This document shows, piece by piece, positions 17,087 to 26,472 of a DNA stretch of 51,238 nucleotides (positions are counted from its first letter, which is position 1; each line of letters begins with the position of its first letter). Made by a program: the position numbers and the translations under genes. The stretch spans positions 1 to 51,238 of the forward strand of contig JAFGGU010000040.1 in NCBI GenBank assembly GCA_016930375.1. Direction: 5' to 3'. Under the pieces are notes generated by a model, which saw nothing but the letters and a program-made list of their open reading frames with translations, was not told where the DNA came from and searched no databases. Source of the stretch: Bacteroidales bacterium. Its GTDB lineage: Bacteria; Bacteroidota; Bacteroidia; Bacteroidales; UBA10428.

Positions 17087-17761
17087 TTAATTTACCTGAA
17101 ATGGATTGTAATTTATCCCATAATCATAAACATCTGTCTTTTCTTTCCTTTTGAGAGTCCTTACAATCAGGTAAGTGAGCGGGGTAAAAATAATTTCCAC
17201 TGCACACTTGAAGATGTAATTTGAAATCAGTACAGCCATGAAAACTGAAGCAGGAAGAACACCATAAAAAGCGACCATGCAGAATATAACAGTATCAAAA
17301 CCTTCTCCGATAAGTGTGGAGCCAATGGTGCGCGTCCAGAGGTATCTGCCTTTCGTAAGGATCTTCAAACGGGAAAGGATCATCGAATTGGTAAATTCAC
17401 CTGCAAAATAAGCCAGCAGGCTGGCTGCAACAATGCGGGGGACAAAGCCCAGGACTGCTTCATAAGCCTTCTGGTTTGTCCAGTCCCCGGCCGGAGGCAA
17501 TATTTGTACCACAAATAAAACCAGGGACATGATCAGGGCTGATAAAAATCCAAGCCAGATGACCCTGCGTGAACGCCGGAATCCGTAAACTTCAGTAAGA
17601 ATATCACCAAATATATAACTCAGGGGGAAGAGCAATGTTCCGCCATCAAAAGTAAACTTCCAGATAGTCAGTATCTTGGTGGATGCAATGTTTGAGATAA
17701 GCAGTACAGCTACAAACAATGCGACCAACACATCGAAATAGCGATATTCTGTTTTGTTCAT
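17087..17761 (-). CDS. yhhQ: Queuosine precursor transporter (YhhQ/QPTR, DUF165)
   Basis: A 224-residue integral membrane protein that imports queuosine precursors (preQ0/preQ1 or queuine, depending on the organism). Six hydrophobic segments are visible. Conserved features include NIASTKI, the LLFPLSYIFGDILTEVYGFRRSRRVIW loop (read in parts), AGEFTNSMILSRLKI and GSTLIGEGFDTVIF. Length is normal. No preQ1 riboswitch was found in the short leader. It is upstream of the TolC-like gene on the same strand, 20 bases apart. Confidence 0.9.
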   Translation of the reverse strand: MNKTEYRYFDVLVALFVAVLLISNIASTKILTIWKFTFDGGTLLFPLSYIFGDILTEVYGFRRSRRVIWLGFLSALIMSLVLFVVQILPPAGDWTNQKAYEAVLGFVPRIVAASLLAYFAGEFTNSMILSRLKILTKGRYLWTRTIGSTLIGEGFDTVIFCMVAFYGVLPASVFMAVLISNYIFKCAVEIIFTPLTYLIVRTLKRKEKTDVYDYGINYNPFQVN

Positions 17762-17787
17762 CAGAGACAGATCAAGGGATTCGTCCG

Positions 17788-17795
17788 CAAAATTA
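17788..17795 (-). promoter_or_regulatory. Possible -7 element of yhhQ
   Basis: On the minus strand the bases read TAATTTTG, a perfect TAnnTTTG, 27 bases before the yhhQ ATG. No clear TTTG element lies 17-19 bases further upstream, so this is a weaker call. Confidence 0.35.
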
Positions 17796-17825
17796 AACTA
17801 ATTATCCTATTTTCAGGCTGTTCAA

Positions 17826-19052
17826 TTATTTATCTGCATACAGGCGGGATCCTGAATCAGGAAGACAGGTATCAAAGAAGGAATTCACAAAACGCGGAAC
17901 GCATTCCGAAGCAACAGGGGTGTTTGAATTAAACAACACGGCTATTCCCATTTTGGTTTCGGGATCAAAGGCAATCTCGGCACGGAAACCTTCAACATAG
18001 CCACCGTGGTATACGATATCGTGTCCGTAAACATGAAATACTCTCCAGCCCAGCCCGTAATATGTTTTTTCGAGTGACCGCCAGTTTTTGCGGTAAGTGG
18101 CTTTTTTGGGCGTCTCAATGGTATGATCCGCTATTTCGTGGATGGTTTTGTTGTCGATTATTTCGGGATAGTATCCTGTAAGGGCCAAAAGCCATTTAGC
18201 CATATCCGATGCGCTGGCATTGATTCCGGAAGCCGGGGACGCAGAATAATAACGGTTGTTTTTGGGCTTGGGTCTCCAGGTGGTTCCTGTTCTGAGGTGA
18301 GGCACAGCCGTGTTCGGGTTATAATAAAAAGAAACAAAATCGGTGGAAGCATCACGCATGTTCAACGGCACGAAAATTTTATCCTGGAGAAGATTGTTGT
18401 AATCCCGGCCGGTAGCATTGTAAAGTACATCCCCAATTAAACTGTAGGCAACATTTTGATAACCGTATATTTGTCCAGGCTTTGCTATGGTAGAAACACC
18501 GGCCAGGGCTCCTTTGATTTTATCATAATCATAGCCATGATCAAGCATATCCGTATAGGTATGTTCCGGAAATCCGGTAGTATGGCTTAAAATATTCCTG
18601 ACTGTCATATGGGAAGCGGCAGAAGTATCCTTCATGCTGAAGTCGTTCAAATAGCTTTGAATCCGGTCATCCCATCCAAGGGAGCCTTCTTCAACCATTA
18701 TGCCCGTGAGTACAGAAGCAAAACCTTTGGAAACCGAACCAAGTCTGAAAGCGGTATGTGTATTCACAGTATCCTGCTCCCCGAATTTCCTGACGCCATA
18801 GCCTTTGAGCAACATGATTTCTCCTTTATACACCAGTGCAACTGCTGCACCCGGACTTTTCATGCTGTCAACGGCATTCTGCAGGTAATTGTCATACGCA
18901 AAAACCAGGCTGTCTAAACCATAAGGTTTAGGTCGTTTAACAAACGAAGAACTCGCAGATTTAAAAGGACCATCGGTTACCGAGCCCAAATCGAGGGTTG
19001 AAAAAGCGAAGATTGTAAAAATGAAAACCCCGATTATAATTCTTTTCAACAT
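17826..19052 (-). CDS. Exported serine hydrolase, beta-lactamase/class C PBP fold
   Basis: A 408-residue secreted hydrolase with an N-terminal signal peptide. The class C beta-lactamase / D,D-peptidase motifs are present: SxxK in RLGSVSKGF (about residue 108), YxN in YGYQNVAYSLIG (about 200) and HGG in VYHGGYVEGFRAE in place of KTG (about 362). Such proteins act as D,D-peptidases, esterases or peptide hydrolases; the beta-lactamase label does not imply resistance. Monocistronic, with its own promoter at 19109-19139. Confidence 0.88.
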   Translation of the reverse strand: MLKRIIIGVFIFTIFAFSTLDLGSVTDGPFKSASSSFVKRPKPYGLDSLVFAYDNYLQNAVDSMKSPGAAVALVYKGEIMLLKGYGVRKFGEQDTVNTHTAFRLGSVSKGFASVLTGIMVEEGSLGWDDRIQSYLNDFSMKDTSAASHMTVRNILSHTTGFPEHTYTDMLDHGYDYDKIKGALAGVSTIAKPGQIYGYQNVAYSLIGDVLYNATGRDYNNLLQDKIFVPLNMRDASTDFVSFYYNPNTAVPHLRTGTTWRPKPKNNRYYSASPASGINASASDMAKWLLALTGYYPEIIDNKTIHEIADHTIETPKKATYRKNWRSLEKTYYGLGWRVFHVYGHDIVYHGGYVEGFRAEIAFDPETKMGIAVLFNSNTPVASECVPRFVNSFFDTCLPDSGSRLYADK

Positions 19053-19108
19053 ACCTGATTCCCTGAAAATATTAAAACATTACTTCGAAAAACCTTATTA
19101 ACCAAACT

Positions 19109-19139
19109 CAAAAGTAGAACATTTGCCTTATTTACGAAA
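19109..19139 (-). promoter_or_regulatory. Putative promoter of the serine hydrolase gene
   Basis: Minus strand: TTTC (19139-19136), 19 bases, then TACTTTTG (19116-19109), a perfect TAnnTTTG. The same arrangement, TTTC-N19-TACTTTTG, precedes ricT. The rest of 19053-19301 is AT-rich with no other feature seen. Confidence 0.5.
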
Positions 19140-19301
19140 TGCAAATGCAAAAAGTTATAAAGATAAAACAGAAACTGAAAAAAGCACCCCATTCGTATGT
19201 CCTGTTTAAAATGAATTTAAATATCCGTGTAAACGTGTATGGATGATTATTATAAACAAATTATGTAATAACTTGCATTATGAAAATTTAAAAAAAATCC
19301 T

Positions 19302-20507
19302 ATGGGTAAAATGCAAAATTTAAACAGACGCGGATTTTTAAGATCCTCATTGCTTGGAACAGCAGGGGCCCTAATCGGGACAGAAGCCATCGGCAGCAGC
19401 ATACGGAATATTAAAAAGGAGCCTTTAATTATTCGCCGTAAGCTTGGAAAAACCGGTGTGGAAATTCCGATTGTAAGCTTCGGGGTGATGCGGTCAGATA
19501 ATACCACCCTGGTAAAAGCAGCTATGGATATGGGTTTTGTGCATTTCGATACGGCGCATGGTTACCAGGAAGGCCGGAATGAAACCATGTTGGGAGAGCT
19601 TTTCAAGACTGTCCCACGCAGTTCATTTGTATTGGCAACCAAGGTTGCTCCGGATGATATTGACCGCAGAACAGGTGAAATGGGTCCCGGCGCAACCAAA
19701 GAAAGTATTCTTGCGAAGTTTGATTTGAGTATGCAGCGGTTACAGCTGGAATATGTGGATATTCTCTATCTCCACGCTGTTTCAGCCAGGAAAGTCGCCC
19801 TGGCACCCCAGTTTCTCGAGGCTTTGTCTGAACTGAAAAAGCAAGGCAAAGTAAAATTCGTGGGCATGTCAACCCATCAGAATGAAGCCGATGTGATTCA
19901 GGCGGCCATTGACAGCAATTTTTATGATGTTGTGCTTACTGCCATTAACTTCAAACATTCCCAGGCAGAGTTGCTGAAGGAAAAAATTGCCCTGGCGGCT
20001 GAAAAAGGCATTGGCATTGTAGCCATGAAGACTATGGCAGGGGCATTCATGGACAAGGAAAGGCAACAGCCGATCAATTGCAGTGCAGCATTAAAATGGG
20101 TGCTGCAGGATACAAATATAACTACCGCCATTCCTGCAATTCTTACTTACGATCAAATGATCCAGAACTTTTCGGTCATGGAAAACCTGGAGTTAAACGA
20201 ACAGGAAAAGGCGGATCTGGAAGAAGCCAAACTCGTTGCCGGTTTATATTGTGATGGCTGCAAGCTTTGCGTTCAGGAATGCAAAAAACATCTGCCTGTG
20301 AATGAATACATGCGCGCTTATATGTACACCTACGGATACAGGAATTATGAAAACGCCTACGCCGTGCTTGATACTATTGCGGAAACCTCTGATCCTTGCA
20401 GGGATTGCGATGCATGTACCGTGAAATGTCCCAAAGGATTCCATGTGGCCGAAAGGATTGGTGATGTTTCAAGACTTTCAGACATACCCAGAGATCTGAT
20501 GGTTTGA
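19302..20507 (+). CDS. Tat-exported aldo/keto reductase with C-terminal 4Fe-4S domain
   Basis: A 401-residue oxidoreductase. A twin-arginine signal (NRRGFLRSS then a hydrophobic stretch, residues 8-35) suggests export folded with cofactors. The aldo/keto reductase barrel (about 45-310) has GKTGVEIPIVSFG, FDTAHGYQEGRNE (Asp/Tyr of the active site), the lysine in LATKVAP and the downstream His in VKFVGMSTHQ. The C-terminal part has two four-cysteine clusters (CDGCKLCVQEC and CRDCDACTVKC) for two 4Fe-4S centres. First gene of a probable three-gene unit with a DUF6599-like protein and a lipoprotein. Substrate is unknown. Confidence 0.9.
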   Translation: MGKMQNLNRRGFLRSSLLGTAGALIGTEAIGSSIRNIKKEPLIIRRKLGKTGVEIPIVSFGVMRSDNTTLVKAAMDMGFVHFDTAHGYQEGRNETMLGELFKTVPRSSFVLATKVAPDDIDRRTGEMGPGATKESILAKFDLSMQRLQLEYVDILYLHAVSARKVALAPQFLEALSELKKQGKVKFVGMSTHQNEADVIQAAIDSNFYDVVLTAINFKHSQAELLKEKIALAAEKGIGIVAMKTMAGAFMDKERQQPINCSAALKWVLQDTNITTAIPAILTYDQMIQNFSVMENLELNEQEKADLEEAKLVAGLYCDGCKLCVQECKKHLPVNEYMRAYMYTYGYRNYENAYAVLDTIAETSDPCRDCDACTVKCPKGFHVAERIGDVSRLSDIPRDLMV

Positions 20508-20549
20508 GTAATTTTGCAAATGCGATAAAACATTAAAAATCAGAATTAT

Positions 20550-21395
20550 ATGATTAAAAGACTGCTTCTTGGAGCGCTTTTGTTCGCCGCAACACTTCCC
20601 CTGTTTGCGGCTGACACCGGATTATTTCCGGAGATAACCGGATGGAAGGTTCATGAGGATGAAAAGGTTTACACATCCGGAGATCTGTGGGAACTGATAA
20701 ATGGTGCTGCGGATATTTTCCTCAGTTATTATTTTCAGGACCTTCATATTGCCGAATATACCAAAAAGGACCTGATTATCAGGGTGGAATTATACAGGCA
20801 CAACTCACTTGCGAACACCTACGGAATTTATACAGCTGAAAGGATGCCGGATTATCCCCAGGTACCCGTTGGTTCCCAGGGCTACAAAAGCCAGGGAGTA
20901 GTCAACTTCATGACCGGCAATTATTATGTTAAGATTATGTCGGCCGGAGCAAAAGAAGTGGATGAGAATACGCTCGCACTGGTTGCAGAAAAGGTAGACG
21001 CCCAGCTTGCACAACCGAAAGGTTTACCGGATGAGATCAAATTATTGCCCGCTGAAGGCATGGTTTCATTGTCGGATAGTTATATAGCCCAGAACTTTTT
21101 GGGATATAGTTTTTTCAGGTCGGCTTTTTCAGCCAGATATGGCAATCAGGGAGAAATTCAGCTTTTTCTTATCCGCCTGACGCCGGAAGAGATTCAGAAA
21201 ATGCTGGATCAGTACAAAGCCCTGGTGAAAGAGGACAAAATTCAACAAAAGGAGGGATACTATGTCATCCAGGACCCTTATAACGGAACCGTTTTCCTGA
21301 TGCAGAAAGCCGGCTCCCTGGTGGGTGTTCTCAATACAAACGATGAAGAGACAGCCCTGGGATATTTAAAAGAAGTATCAGAAAGAATACCGTAA
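20550..21395 (+). CDS. Exported DUF6599-like protein
   Basis: A 281-residue secreted protein: signal peptide 1-21 (cleavage after LFAA or nearby), then a globular region with GDLWELINGAADIFLSYYFQ and IRVELYRHNSLANTYGIYTAER, which I recognise as a DUF6599-like pattern. Function is unknown. It starts 42 bases after the Tat-exported aldo/keto reductase, and its stop codon abuts the start of the next gene, so the three are probably one operon acting in the periplasm. Confidence 0.7.
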   Translation: MIKRLLLGALLFAATLPLFAADTGLFPEITGWKVHEDEKVYTSGDLWELINGAADIFLSYYFQDLHIAEYTKKDLIIRVELYRHNSLANTYGIYTAERMPDYPQVPVGSQGYKSQGVVNFMTGNYYVKIMSAGAKEVDENTLALVAEKVDAQLAQPKGLPDEIKLLPAEGMVSLSDSYIAQNFLGYSFFRSAFSARYGNQGEIQLFLIRLTPEEIQKMLDQYKALVKEDKIQQKEGYYVIQDPYNGTVFLMQKAGSLVGVLNTNDEETALGYLKEVSERIP

Positions 21396-21818
21396 ATGAG
21401 CAACCGAATTAATCATTATCTATTGTTTTTCATGGTTTTACTGCTTACGGTAATGCTACCGGCCTGCAAATACCGCAAGGGAAGCAGGTATAATTCAGTA
21501 ATTCCGGGAGATAGTCTGCAGTATCTCGTTCTGGATAAAGGAAGTGGTGAAAAGATGTCCAGAAAGGCGGCCATGTTGAAATTTCAGCATGAATACAAGG
21601 GAAATATTTGTGAAATTAAATACATCAGTGATTCTGTGAAGCTTGATACCCAGAAGGGTATTCTGTTATTGAATACATCCATGCCGGAAGTGGAAAACGA
21701 TATTCTCACCAAAGGATTCTTTGGATCATTCACTTCTAAACAGGTTGTGGTATATCTTCTCGTGTCTTACCCGGATTTTGAGAAGTATTTCCGGGAGACG
21801 GAACTTGTGAAAGAGTAG
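21396..21818 (+). CDS. Small lipoprotein of unknown function
   Basis: A 140-residue lipoprotein: hydrophobic N terminus and lipobox LPAC at residues about 21-24 (MLPACKY). The mature part has no motif I recognise. Its ATG directly follows the stop codon of the DUF6599-like gene, so translation is coupled. The TAG stop codon is the first part of a GTAG-headed inverted repeat, so the C terminus may have been set by insertion of that repeat. Confidence 0.7.
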   Translation: MSNRINHYLLFFMVLLLTVMLPACKYRKGSRYNSVIPGDSLQYLVLDKGSGEKMSRKAAMLKFQHEYKGNICEIKYISDSVKLDTQKGILLLNTSMPEVENDILTKGFFGSFTSKQVVVYLLVSYPDFEKYFRETELVKE

Positions 21819-21885
21819 GCAGGAGCAGTAGGCAGTGGCAGTTGGCAGCAGCAGTAAACTGCCTACTGCTCCTGCCGCTGCCAAC
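21818..21885. repeat. Interleaved inverted repeats (REP-like); possible terminator on +
   Basis: A perfect 19-base inverted repeat (GGCAGGAGCAGTAGGCAGT at 21818-21836 against 21858-21876) with a second 9-base pair (GTTGGCAGC at 21841-21849 against 21877-21885) interleaved with it, an A-B-A'-B' order. Five T follow on the plus strand. It lies between convergent genes and may terminate the lipoprotein operon. Confidence 0.7.
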
Positions 21886-21894
21886 TTTTTCTTA

Positions 21895-22497
21895 TTAAGT
21901 TTTCTGTTTTACACCGCAACCGATCGCTTTGGTAGAGTTCGGGTCAGGTTCCCTGTTGCTCAGAAGAGCATTAATGGCGTTTTTCAGGTAAGCCTGTTTC
22001 ACGGCAGACGCATCCTGGTAATTGTCATCCACGGCGCCAATGTATTTAACGATCAGTTCTTCCTTTTCATTTTTTTCAAGAAGAAAAGTGTGTGGGGTTT
22101 TCGTAGCACCATAGATCCTGAAAACTTCCTGTTTCTGATCAAAAAGGTAGGGGAAGGAATACTTTTTTTCATTGTAACGCGTAACCATGGCCTCATAGGA
22201 ATCCCCGGGTTCAACAGCAGGATCGTTGGCATTAATGGCAATTACAGGGAATCCTTTTGCCTTGTATTCCTTGTCGAGTGCAATAAACCGATTCTGGTAG
22301 GCTTTTGCGTACGGACAGGTATTGCAGGTAAAAACTATGACGAATCCTTTGGCCTGTGGAAAATCAACAAGACTGACATACTTGCCATCCACATTTTTGA
22401 GTTTAAAATCTGCAGCTTTATCTCCTACTTTAAGCCCTTCACCGGCCAGCAGGTGAGCAGCCGCGAACAGATATACAATTGACAGAATTGTTTTCAT
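21895..22497 (-). CDS. Exported thioredoxin-fold protein (AhpC/TSA-like)
   Basis: A 200-residue exported protein with a signal peptide (1-18) and a peroxiredoxin/thioredoxin fold: VGDKAADFKLKNVDG, then the redox site CNTCPYA (CxxC at about residues 58-61), and the cis-proline region KTPHTFLL. This form, with CxTCPxA, is common in Bacteroidota as a thioredoxin family protein. A C-terminal Cys is in IGCGVK. It follows a TlpA-like gene by 10 bases on the same strand, so the two probably work together in envelope redox chemistry. Partners are unknown. Confidence 0.83.
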   Translation of the reverse strand: MKTILSIVYLFAAAHLLAGEGLKVGDKAADFKLKNVDGKYVSLVDFPQAKGFVIVFTCNTCPYAKAYQNRFIALDKEYKAKGFPVIAINANDPAVEPGDSYEAMVTRYNEKKYSFPYLFDQKQEVFRIYGATKTPHTFLLEKNEKEELIVKYIGAVDDNYQDASAVKQAYLKNAINALLSNREPDPNSTKAIGCGVKQKT

Positions 22498-22507
22498 GAT
22501 AAAAATA

Positions 22508-22999
22508 TTAAAGGTTAATTAATGATTCTATAGATCCGTAAATATCCTGGTAGTGTAATTCGCGCTCATAAAAAAGCCTGTTGGATCCTTTATATATCAG
22601 CGTTGCCGGTAAAGATCCTGTCCATCCCGGATCAACCTTATCGATCCAGGCGTTGGCATCCGGTTCATTCAGCAGTACCACAGGAGCAGTGATCCGGTTG
22701 CTTTTTAAAAATGGATTTAATCCGCTATCCAGCCTGGACGGGAAGTCAAGACTTACCAGAAGCACTTTCACTTTTTCCCGGGTATATTCCTGATGTATTT
22801 TTTCAAATTCGGGAAGTTCTCTGCGGCAAGGTCCGCACCAGGTAGCCCAGAAATTGATCACGAACACGCTGTCTGATTTTTGATGCAGGAGTTTCTCAAG
22901 ATCAGAAAACTTAAGCATGGGAATATCCTTATCCTGTGCTGATATTCCCCCGGTGATCAGCAGAAAAAAGGCAAAAATGATAAAACGTCGCGTTTTCAT
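22508..22999 (-). CDS. TlpA-like exported thioredoxin-fold oxidoreductase
   Basis: A 163-residue protein with a signal peptide (1-21, ending GISAQ) and a TlpA/ResA-type domain with the redox motif WCGPC in FWATWCGPCRREL (about residues 52-56) and cis-Pro in SLPATLIY. Such proteins reduce periplasmic disulfides, for example during cytochrome c maturation. The ATG at 22999 starts a proper signal peptide; the longer in-frame reading to 23101 has no signal-like N terminus. The second thioredoxin-fold gene follows after 10 bases. Confidence 0.86.
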   Translation of the reverse strand: MKTRRFIIFAFFLLITGGISAQDKDIPMLKFSDLEKLLHQKSDSVFVINFWATWCGPCRRELPEFEKIHQEYTREKVKVLLVSLDFPSRLDSGLNPFLKSNRITAPVVLLNEPDANAWIDKVDPGWTGSLPATLIYKGSNRLFYERELHYQDIYGSIESLINL

Positions 23000-23108
23000 G
23001 ATTCTATATCCTAAGCAGAAGTAAAAACATTCGCCGATATCTTTTGTTAGGCATGTCACTGTTAAATAAAAGTTAAAGCAATTTATATCTTTACAGCTCA
23101 AATCCTGT

Positions 23109-23828
23109 ATGATGAGAAACCTGTTGCTTCCGTTGGTGATATTTGCCGCATTATCCTGTTCCCCGCTCCGTATTTACCAGCAGGATCCGGACGTACTGGC
23201 GTGGGAAGCTGACATCCAAAGATTTGAACACCTTGACAGCACGGAAACGTACCCCGATGACGCAATTCTTTTTGCAGGAAGTTCAAGTATAAGGTTGTGG
23301 GAGACGCTGGCGCGGGACATGTCGCCTTACCCTGTTATTCAAAGAGGTTATGGCGGAGCCAAATTGAGTGATCTTGCCGTATATGCAAAGCGTATTTTTT
23401 ATCCCCACAGATGCCGGGCAATTGTAATGTTTATTGCCAATGATATTGCGGGGACCGGGGATGACAAAAGTCCCGGTGAGGTCGACAGGCTTTTCCGGAC
23501 CGTTCTAAAAACAATTCGGGATCAATACCCTGTAACACCTGTATTCTGGATAGCTGTCACGCCAACCGCCTTAAGGTGGGAAGTATGGCCACAGATTGAA
23601 GAAGCCAACAGGCTTATTGAGGAAACCTGTCTGAAAAATGCCAATACCTATTTCATCCGGACGGATTTTGCCTTTTTAAACGGCTCATCCCAACCCAAAG
23701 AGGAGCTCTTTTTACCGGATCGGCTGCATTTGAATGCAAAGGGATATGAAGTCTGGACAGAGATTATTAAAAAGGAACTCAAAAAAGTCCTTCCACTGAA
23801 AGATACCGTTCCCCGGTGTCATAGTTGA
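23109..23828 (+). CDS. SGNH/GDSL hydrolase lipoprotein
   Basis: A 239-residue lipoprotein (lipobox LSC at residues about 15-17) of the SGNH hydrolase family, which deacetylates or deesterifies carbohydrates and lipids. Block I is [11 protein letters not shown] (catalytic Ser), block II Gly in [11 protein letters not shown], block III Asn in FIANDIAG, and block V DxxH in [11 protein letters not shown]. Its 3' end overlaps cysK, on the other strand, by 50 bases. A one-mismatch -7 element, TATCTTTA, is at 23086-23093. Substrate cannot be stated. Confidence 0.88.
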   Translation: MMRNLLLPLVIFAALSCSPLRIYQQDPDVLAWEADIQRFEHLDSTETYPDDAILFAGSSSIRLWETLARDMSPYPVIQRGYGGAKLSDLAVYAKRIFYPHRCRAIVMFIANDIAGTGDDKSPGEVDRLFRTVLKTIRDQYPVTPVFWIAVTPTALRWEVWPQIEEANRLIEETCLKNANTYFIRTDFAFLNGSSQPKEELFLPDRLHLNAKGYEVWTEIIKKELKKVLPLKDTVPRCHS

Positions 23829-24690
23829 ATGCCAGGATCCTGGAACCTGCCGGCATGTCGGGAAGTTTCCTGGCAATGGCTGCCAGGGAAGCGCCTGAAG
23901 ATACACCCACAAATATGCCTTCTTCTTTGGCAACCCTGCGGGTATAATCATAAGCTTCTTCTTTGGAGATGGTAATCACTTCGTCGATGAACTGTACATG
24001 CAAGTTTTTTGGTATGAATCCTGCCCCGATTCCCTGGATGGGATGAGGACCGGGTTTTCCTCCGCTGATCACCGGCGACAGTTCCGGTTCAACAGCAAAC
24101 ACCTTTACATGCGGCATTTTTTTCTTGAGTTCGGAAGCTACCCCGGAAAGATGTCCGCCCGTACCGACGCCTGCTATCAAATAATCGATACCTTCAGGAA
24201 AATCATTTAAGATTTCGCGGGCTGTTGTCAGGCGATGCATTTCTACATTGGCTTCATTCTCAAACTGCATGGGCATCCAGGCATTTGGATCCGATGCAAC
24301 GATTTCCCTCGCTTTTTCGATCGCCCCTTTCATTCCCAATTCACGGGGTGTGAGTTCAAATTCAGCGCCATAGGAAGCCATAATTTTGCGGCGTTCGATG
24401 GAAAACGATTCAGGCATTACCAGGAGGAGCCGGTACTTCTTCACGGATGCCACCATGGCCAAACCAATTCCGGTATTGCCCGATGTGGGTTCAACAATGA
24501 CTGAACCGGTCTTTAAAAGTCCTTTTTTCTCGGCATCTTCAACCATGGCCAGGGCAATTCTGTCTTTTATGCTTCCGCCCGGATTAAAACGTTCAAGTTT
24601 ATACCACACCTCATACGCACTGCTGAAGAGGTGGTTGATTCTAACATGAGGGGTATTTCCTATCGTATCAAGAATAGTATTTGCTTTCAT
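23779..24690 (-). CDS. cysK: Cysteine synthase A (O-acetylserine sulfhydrylase)
   Basis: Converts O-acetylserine and sulfide to cysteine with pyridoxal phosphate. Of 303 residues: the PLP lysine is K42 in NPGGSIKDR, the substrate loop is [11 protein letters not shown] (about 68-78) and the phosphate-binding loop is [10 protein letters not shown]. Length is normal for CysK and no CBS domain is attached. It lies 10 bases downstream of cysE on the same strand, so one operon makes cysteine from serine. The end overlaps the opposing GDSL gene by 50 bases. Confidence 0.95.
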   Translation of the reverse strand: MKANTILDTIGNTPHVRINHLFSSAYEVWYKLERFNPGGSIKDRIALAMVEDAEKKGLLKTGSVIVEPTSGNTGIGLAMVASVKKYRLLLVMPESFSIERRKIMASYGAEFELTPRELGMKGAIEKAREIVASDPNAWMPMQFENEANVEMHRLTTAREILNDFPEGIDYLIAGVGTGGHLSGVASELKKKMPHVKVFAVEPELSPVISGGKPGPHPIQGIGAGFIPKNLHVQFIDEVITISKEEAYDYTRRVAKEEGIFVGVSSGASLAAIARKLPDMPAGSRILAFNYDTGERYLSVEGLF

Positions 24691-24700
24691 GGCCTGTGAA

Positions 24701-25540
24701 TTAAATTACAAAATTTACAGTATCGGAATGATCTTTGCTTTCCCTGATCACTACCTTACTCTCGTGAAAAACAACCGAAAAAGGAGGAACACTTTTTGTT
24801 AGCCATACGTTCCCACCGATGACCGTATCGTGACCGATGATAGTATCCCCGCCCAATATGGTGCTTCCTGAATAAACAATGACATTGTCCTCGAGAGTAG
24901 GGTGGCGTTTCTTTCCCTTCATGCTTTTATCAACCGATGCAGCGCCCAGCGTTACACCCTGGTATATTTTAACATTGTTGCCGATGATGGTGGTCTCCCC
25001 AACAACGATACCGGTGCCGTGATCAATAAAGAAATGGTCCCCGATGATTGCTCCGGGGTGTATATCAATTCCGGTCTTGCTGTGGGCAAACTCGGAAATC
25101 ATTCGCGGAAGATAAGGGATCCGGAGGGTAAACAATACATGAGACAGCCTGTACACCGCTATTGCATAGAACCCGGGATAATACAGGATAACGCTTTCAC
25201 GGGAGCGGGCGGCAGGATCAAAATCAACAAAGAGTTGTGCATCCTTGATCAGGCTTTCGTAAATTTCAGGAATTACCGAGAAGAACTTTTTGTTAAGGTC
25301 ATTGACAGGCTCTTCAAGAATCGGTTCCAAAGGTGTCAGAAGGTCCTTGAAATCGAGCTGAAGCTGTGCCAGGTTAAGGTCAATCAGAGGCAGTGAGCAT
25401 TTTTTATCGATTTTAAAGGGGAAGAGAAAGTAGATGAGGTTATCGATAAAACGGTGCGATTTGGTCATGGAAGGCACCTCTTTCCTGAAACTGTTGTACT
25501 GATCAAACAGATACTGCGGGAAATTCTCAATTTGGATCAT
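24701..25540 (-). CDS. cysE: Serine O-acetyltransferase (EpsC/CysE type)
   Basis: Acetylates serine for the next enzyme, CysK. The 279-residue protein has a helical N-terminal half (about 1-150) and a left-handed beta-helix of hexapeptide repeats (about 165-250) with [24 protein letters not shown] (catalytic His) and YQGVTLGA. The length and N-terminal form match the EpsC-like enzymes seen in many Bacteroidota rather than E. coli CysE. Operon with cysK, 10 bases downstream; proC lies 53 bases upstream on the same strand. Confidence 0.94.
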   Translation of the reverse strand: MIQIENFPQYLFDQYNSFRKEVPSMTKSHRFIDNLIYFLFPFKIDKKCSLPLIDLNLAQLQLDFKDLLTPLEPILEEPVNDLNKKFFSVIPEIYESLIKDAQLFVDFDPAARSRESVILYYPGFYAIAVYRLSHVLFTLRIPYLPRMISEFAHSKTGIDIHPGAIIGDHFFIDHGTGIVVGETTIIGNNVKIYQGVTLGAASVDKSMKGKKRHPTLEDNVIVYSGSTILGGDTIIGHDTVIGGNVWLTKSVPPFSVVFHESKVVIRESKDHSDTVNFVI

Positions 25541-25593
25541 GATAAAATATTTTCAGTTAACAAATTATGTCAATCTGATATCCGGGCGGAGCG

Positions 25594-26415
25594 TCATTTA
25601 CCGGCTTTGTGTTTTCCTGTATCCAGGTTCTCCAGTTTGTTATAAGAGGTGATCAGTCCCCTGATCACGGCAGAACTCAGTCCCTGGTGTTCCATTTCAT
25701 TCAGCCCTGAAATGGTTATTCCCTGTGGAGTGGTCACCTTATCAATTTCTCTTTCAGGATGATTGCTGGTTTCAACTATAAGCTGGGCTGCTCCTTTGAC
25801 GGTCTGGGCTACGATCAGTTGCGACATTTCAGAATTAAAGCCTATTTCGATACCTCCCTGCGACATGGCCCGCATAAAACGCAATGCAAATGCAATACCG
25901 CAAGCCCCTACCACAGTGGCAGCTCCCATTAGCTCTTCAGGTATTACCAGCGTTTTACCCATTTTTTCAAACAGGTTCAACACCAGTTTTTCATGCCCGG
26001 CCGTGGCATTATGAAAGGAAATACAGGTCATTGATTCACAGATTTCAAGGGCAGTGTTGGGCATAATCCTGAAAGCGGGTAGTTTACCCAGCGATGATTC
26101 GATTTCCTTATGTGTAACGCCGGTGACCGTAGAAATCAGTATATGCCCGGAATTCAGCGATTGCTTTATCTCCTGGGTGAGACTGCCGAACTGTTGCGGC
26201 TTCACCGACATAATGATTATATTGGATTTGCTGACAGCATTACGGTTATCACCGGTTGCCTGAAAGCCGAGGCTTTTCAGGTAATCAATCCGGGAATCCC
26301 GTTTATCGGTAATGATAATATCCCGGAAACTGAATTGTTTGGAGGCAATCAATCCTTTTGCCAGGGAGGTTCCGAGGTTACCTCCCCCCAGGACGGCGAG
26401 CTTCAGGTTTTTCAT
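25594..26415 (-). CDS. proC: Pyrroline-5-carboxylate reductase
   Basis: Last step of proline biosynthesis, reducing pyrroline-5-carboxylate with NAD(P)H. The 273-residue product begins with the Rossmann motif LAVLGGGNLGTSLAKGL, has SVKPQQ at about 71 and the C-terminal P5CR signature region (TTPQGITISGLNEMEHQG, corresponding to the usual sPGGtTi.al..le..G). All family landmarks are present. It may be co-transcribed with cysE-cysK, which follow after 53 bases. Confidence 0.94.
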   Translation of the reverse strand: MKNLKLAVLGGGNLGTSLAKGLIASKQFSFRDIIITDKRDSRIDYLKSLGFQATGDNRNAVSKSNIIIMSVKPQQFGSLTQEIKQSLNSGHILISTVTGVTHKEIESSLGKLPAFRIMPNTALEICESMTCISFHNATAGHEKLVLNLFEKMGKTLVIPEELMGAATVVGACGIAFALRFMRAMSQGGIEIGFNSEMSQLIVAQTVKGAAQLIVETSNHPEREIDKVTTPQGITISGLNEMEHQGLSSAVIRGLITSYNKLENLDTGKHKAGK

Positions 26416-26472
26416 GATAACAGGATTATAAACAGTTGCTTATGGGGTGATTCAATGATTTAACAATGAAAA

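Noticed and set aside
17762-17825. preQ1 riboswitch upstream of yhhQ
   Set aside because: The leader is too short and neither the hairpin nor the conserved A-rich tail of a preQ1 aptamer is visible.
17826-19052. Antibiotic-resistance beta-lactamase
   Set aside because: SxxK, YxN and HGG motifs define the broad class C/serine hydrolase family, mostly peptidases and esterases; nothing specific to beta-lactam hydrolysis is seen.
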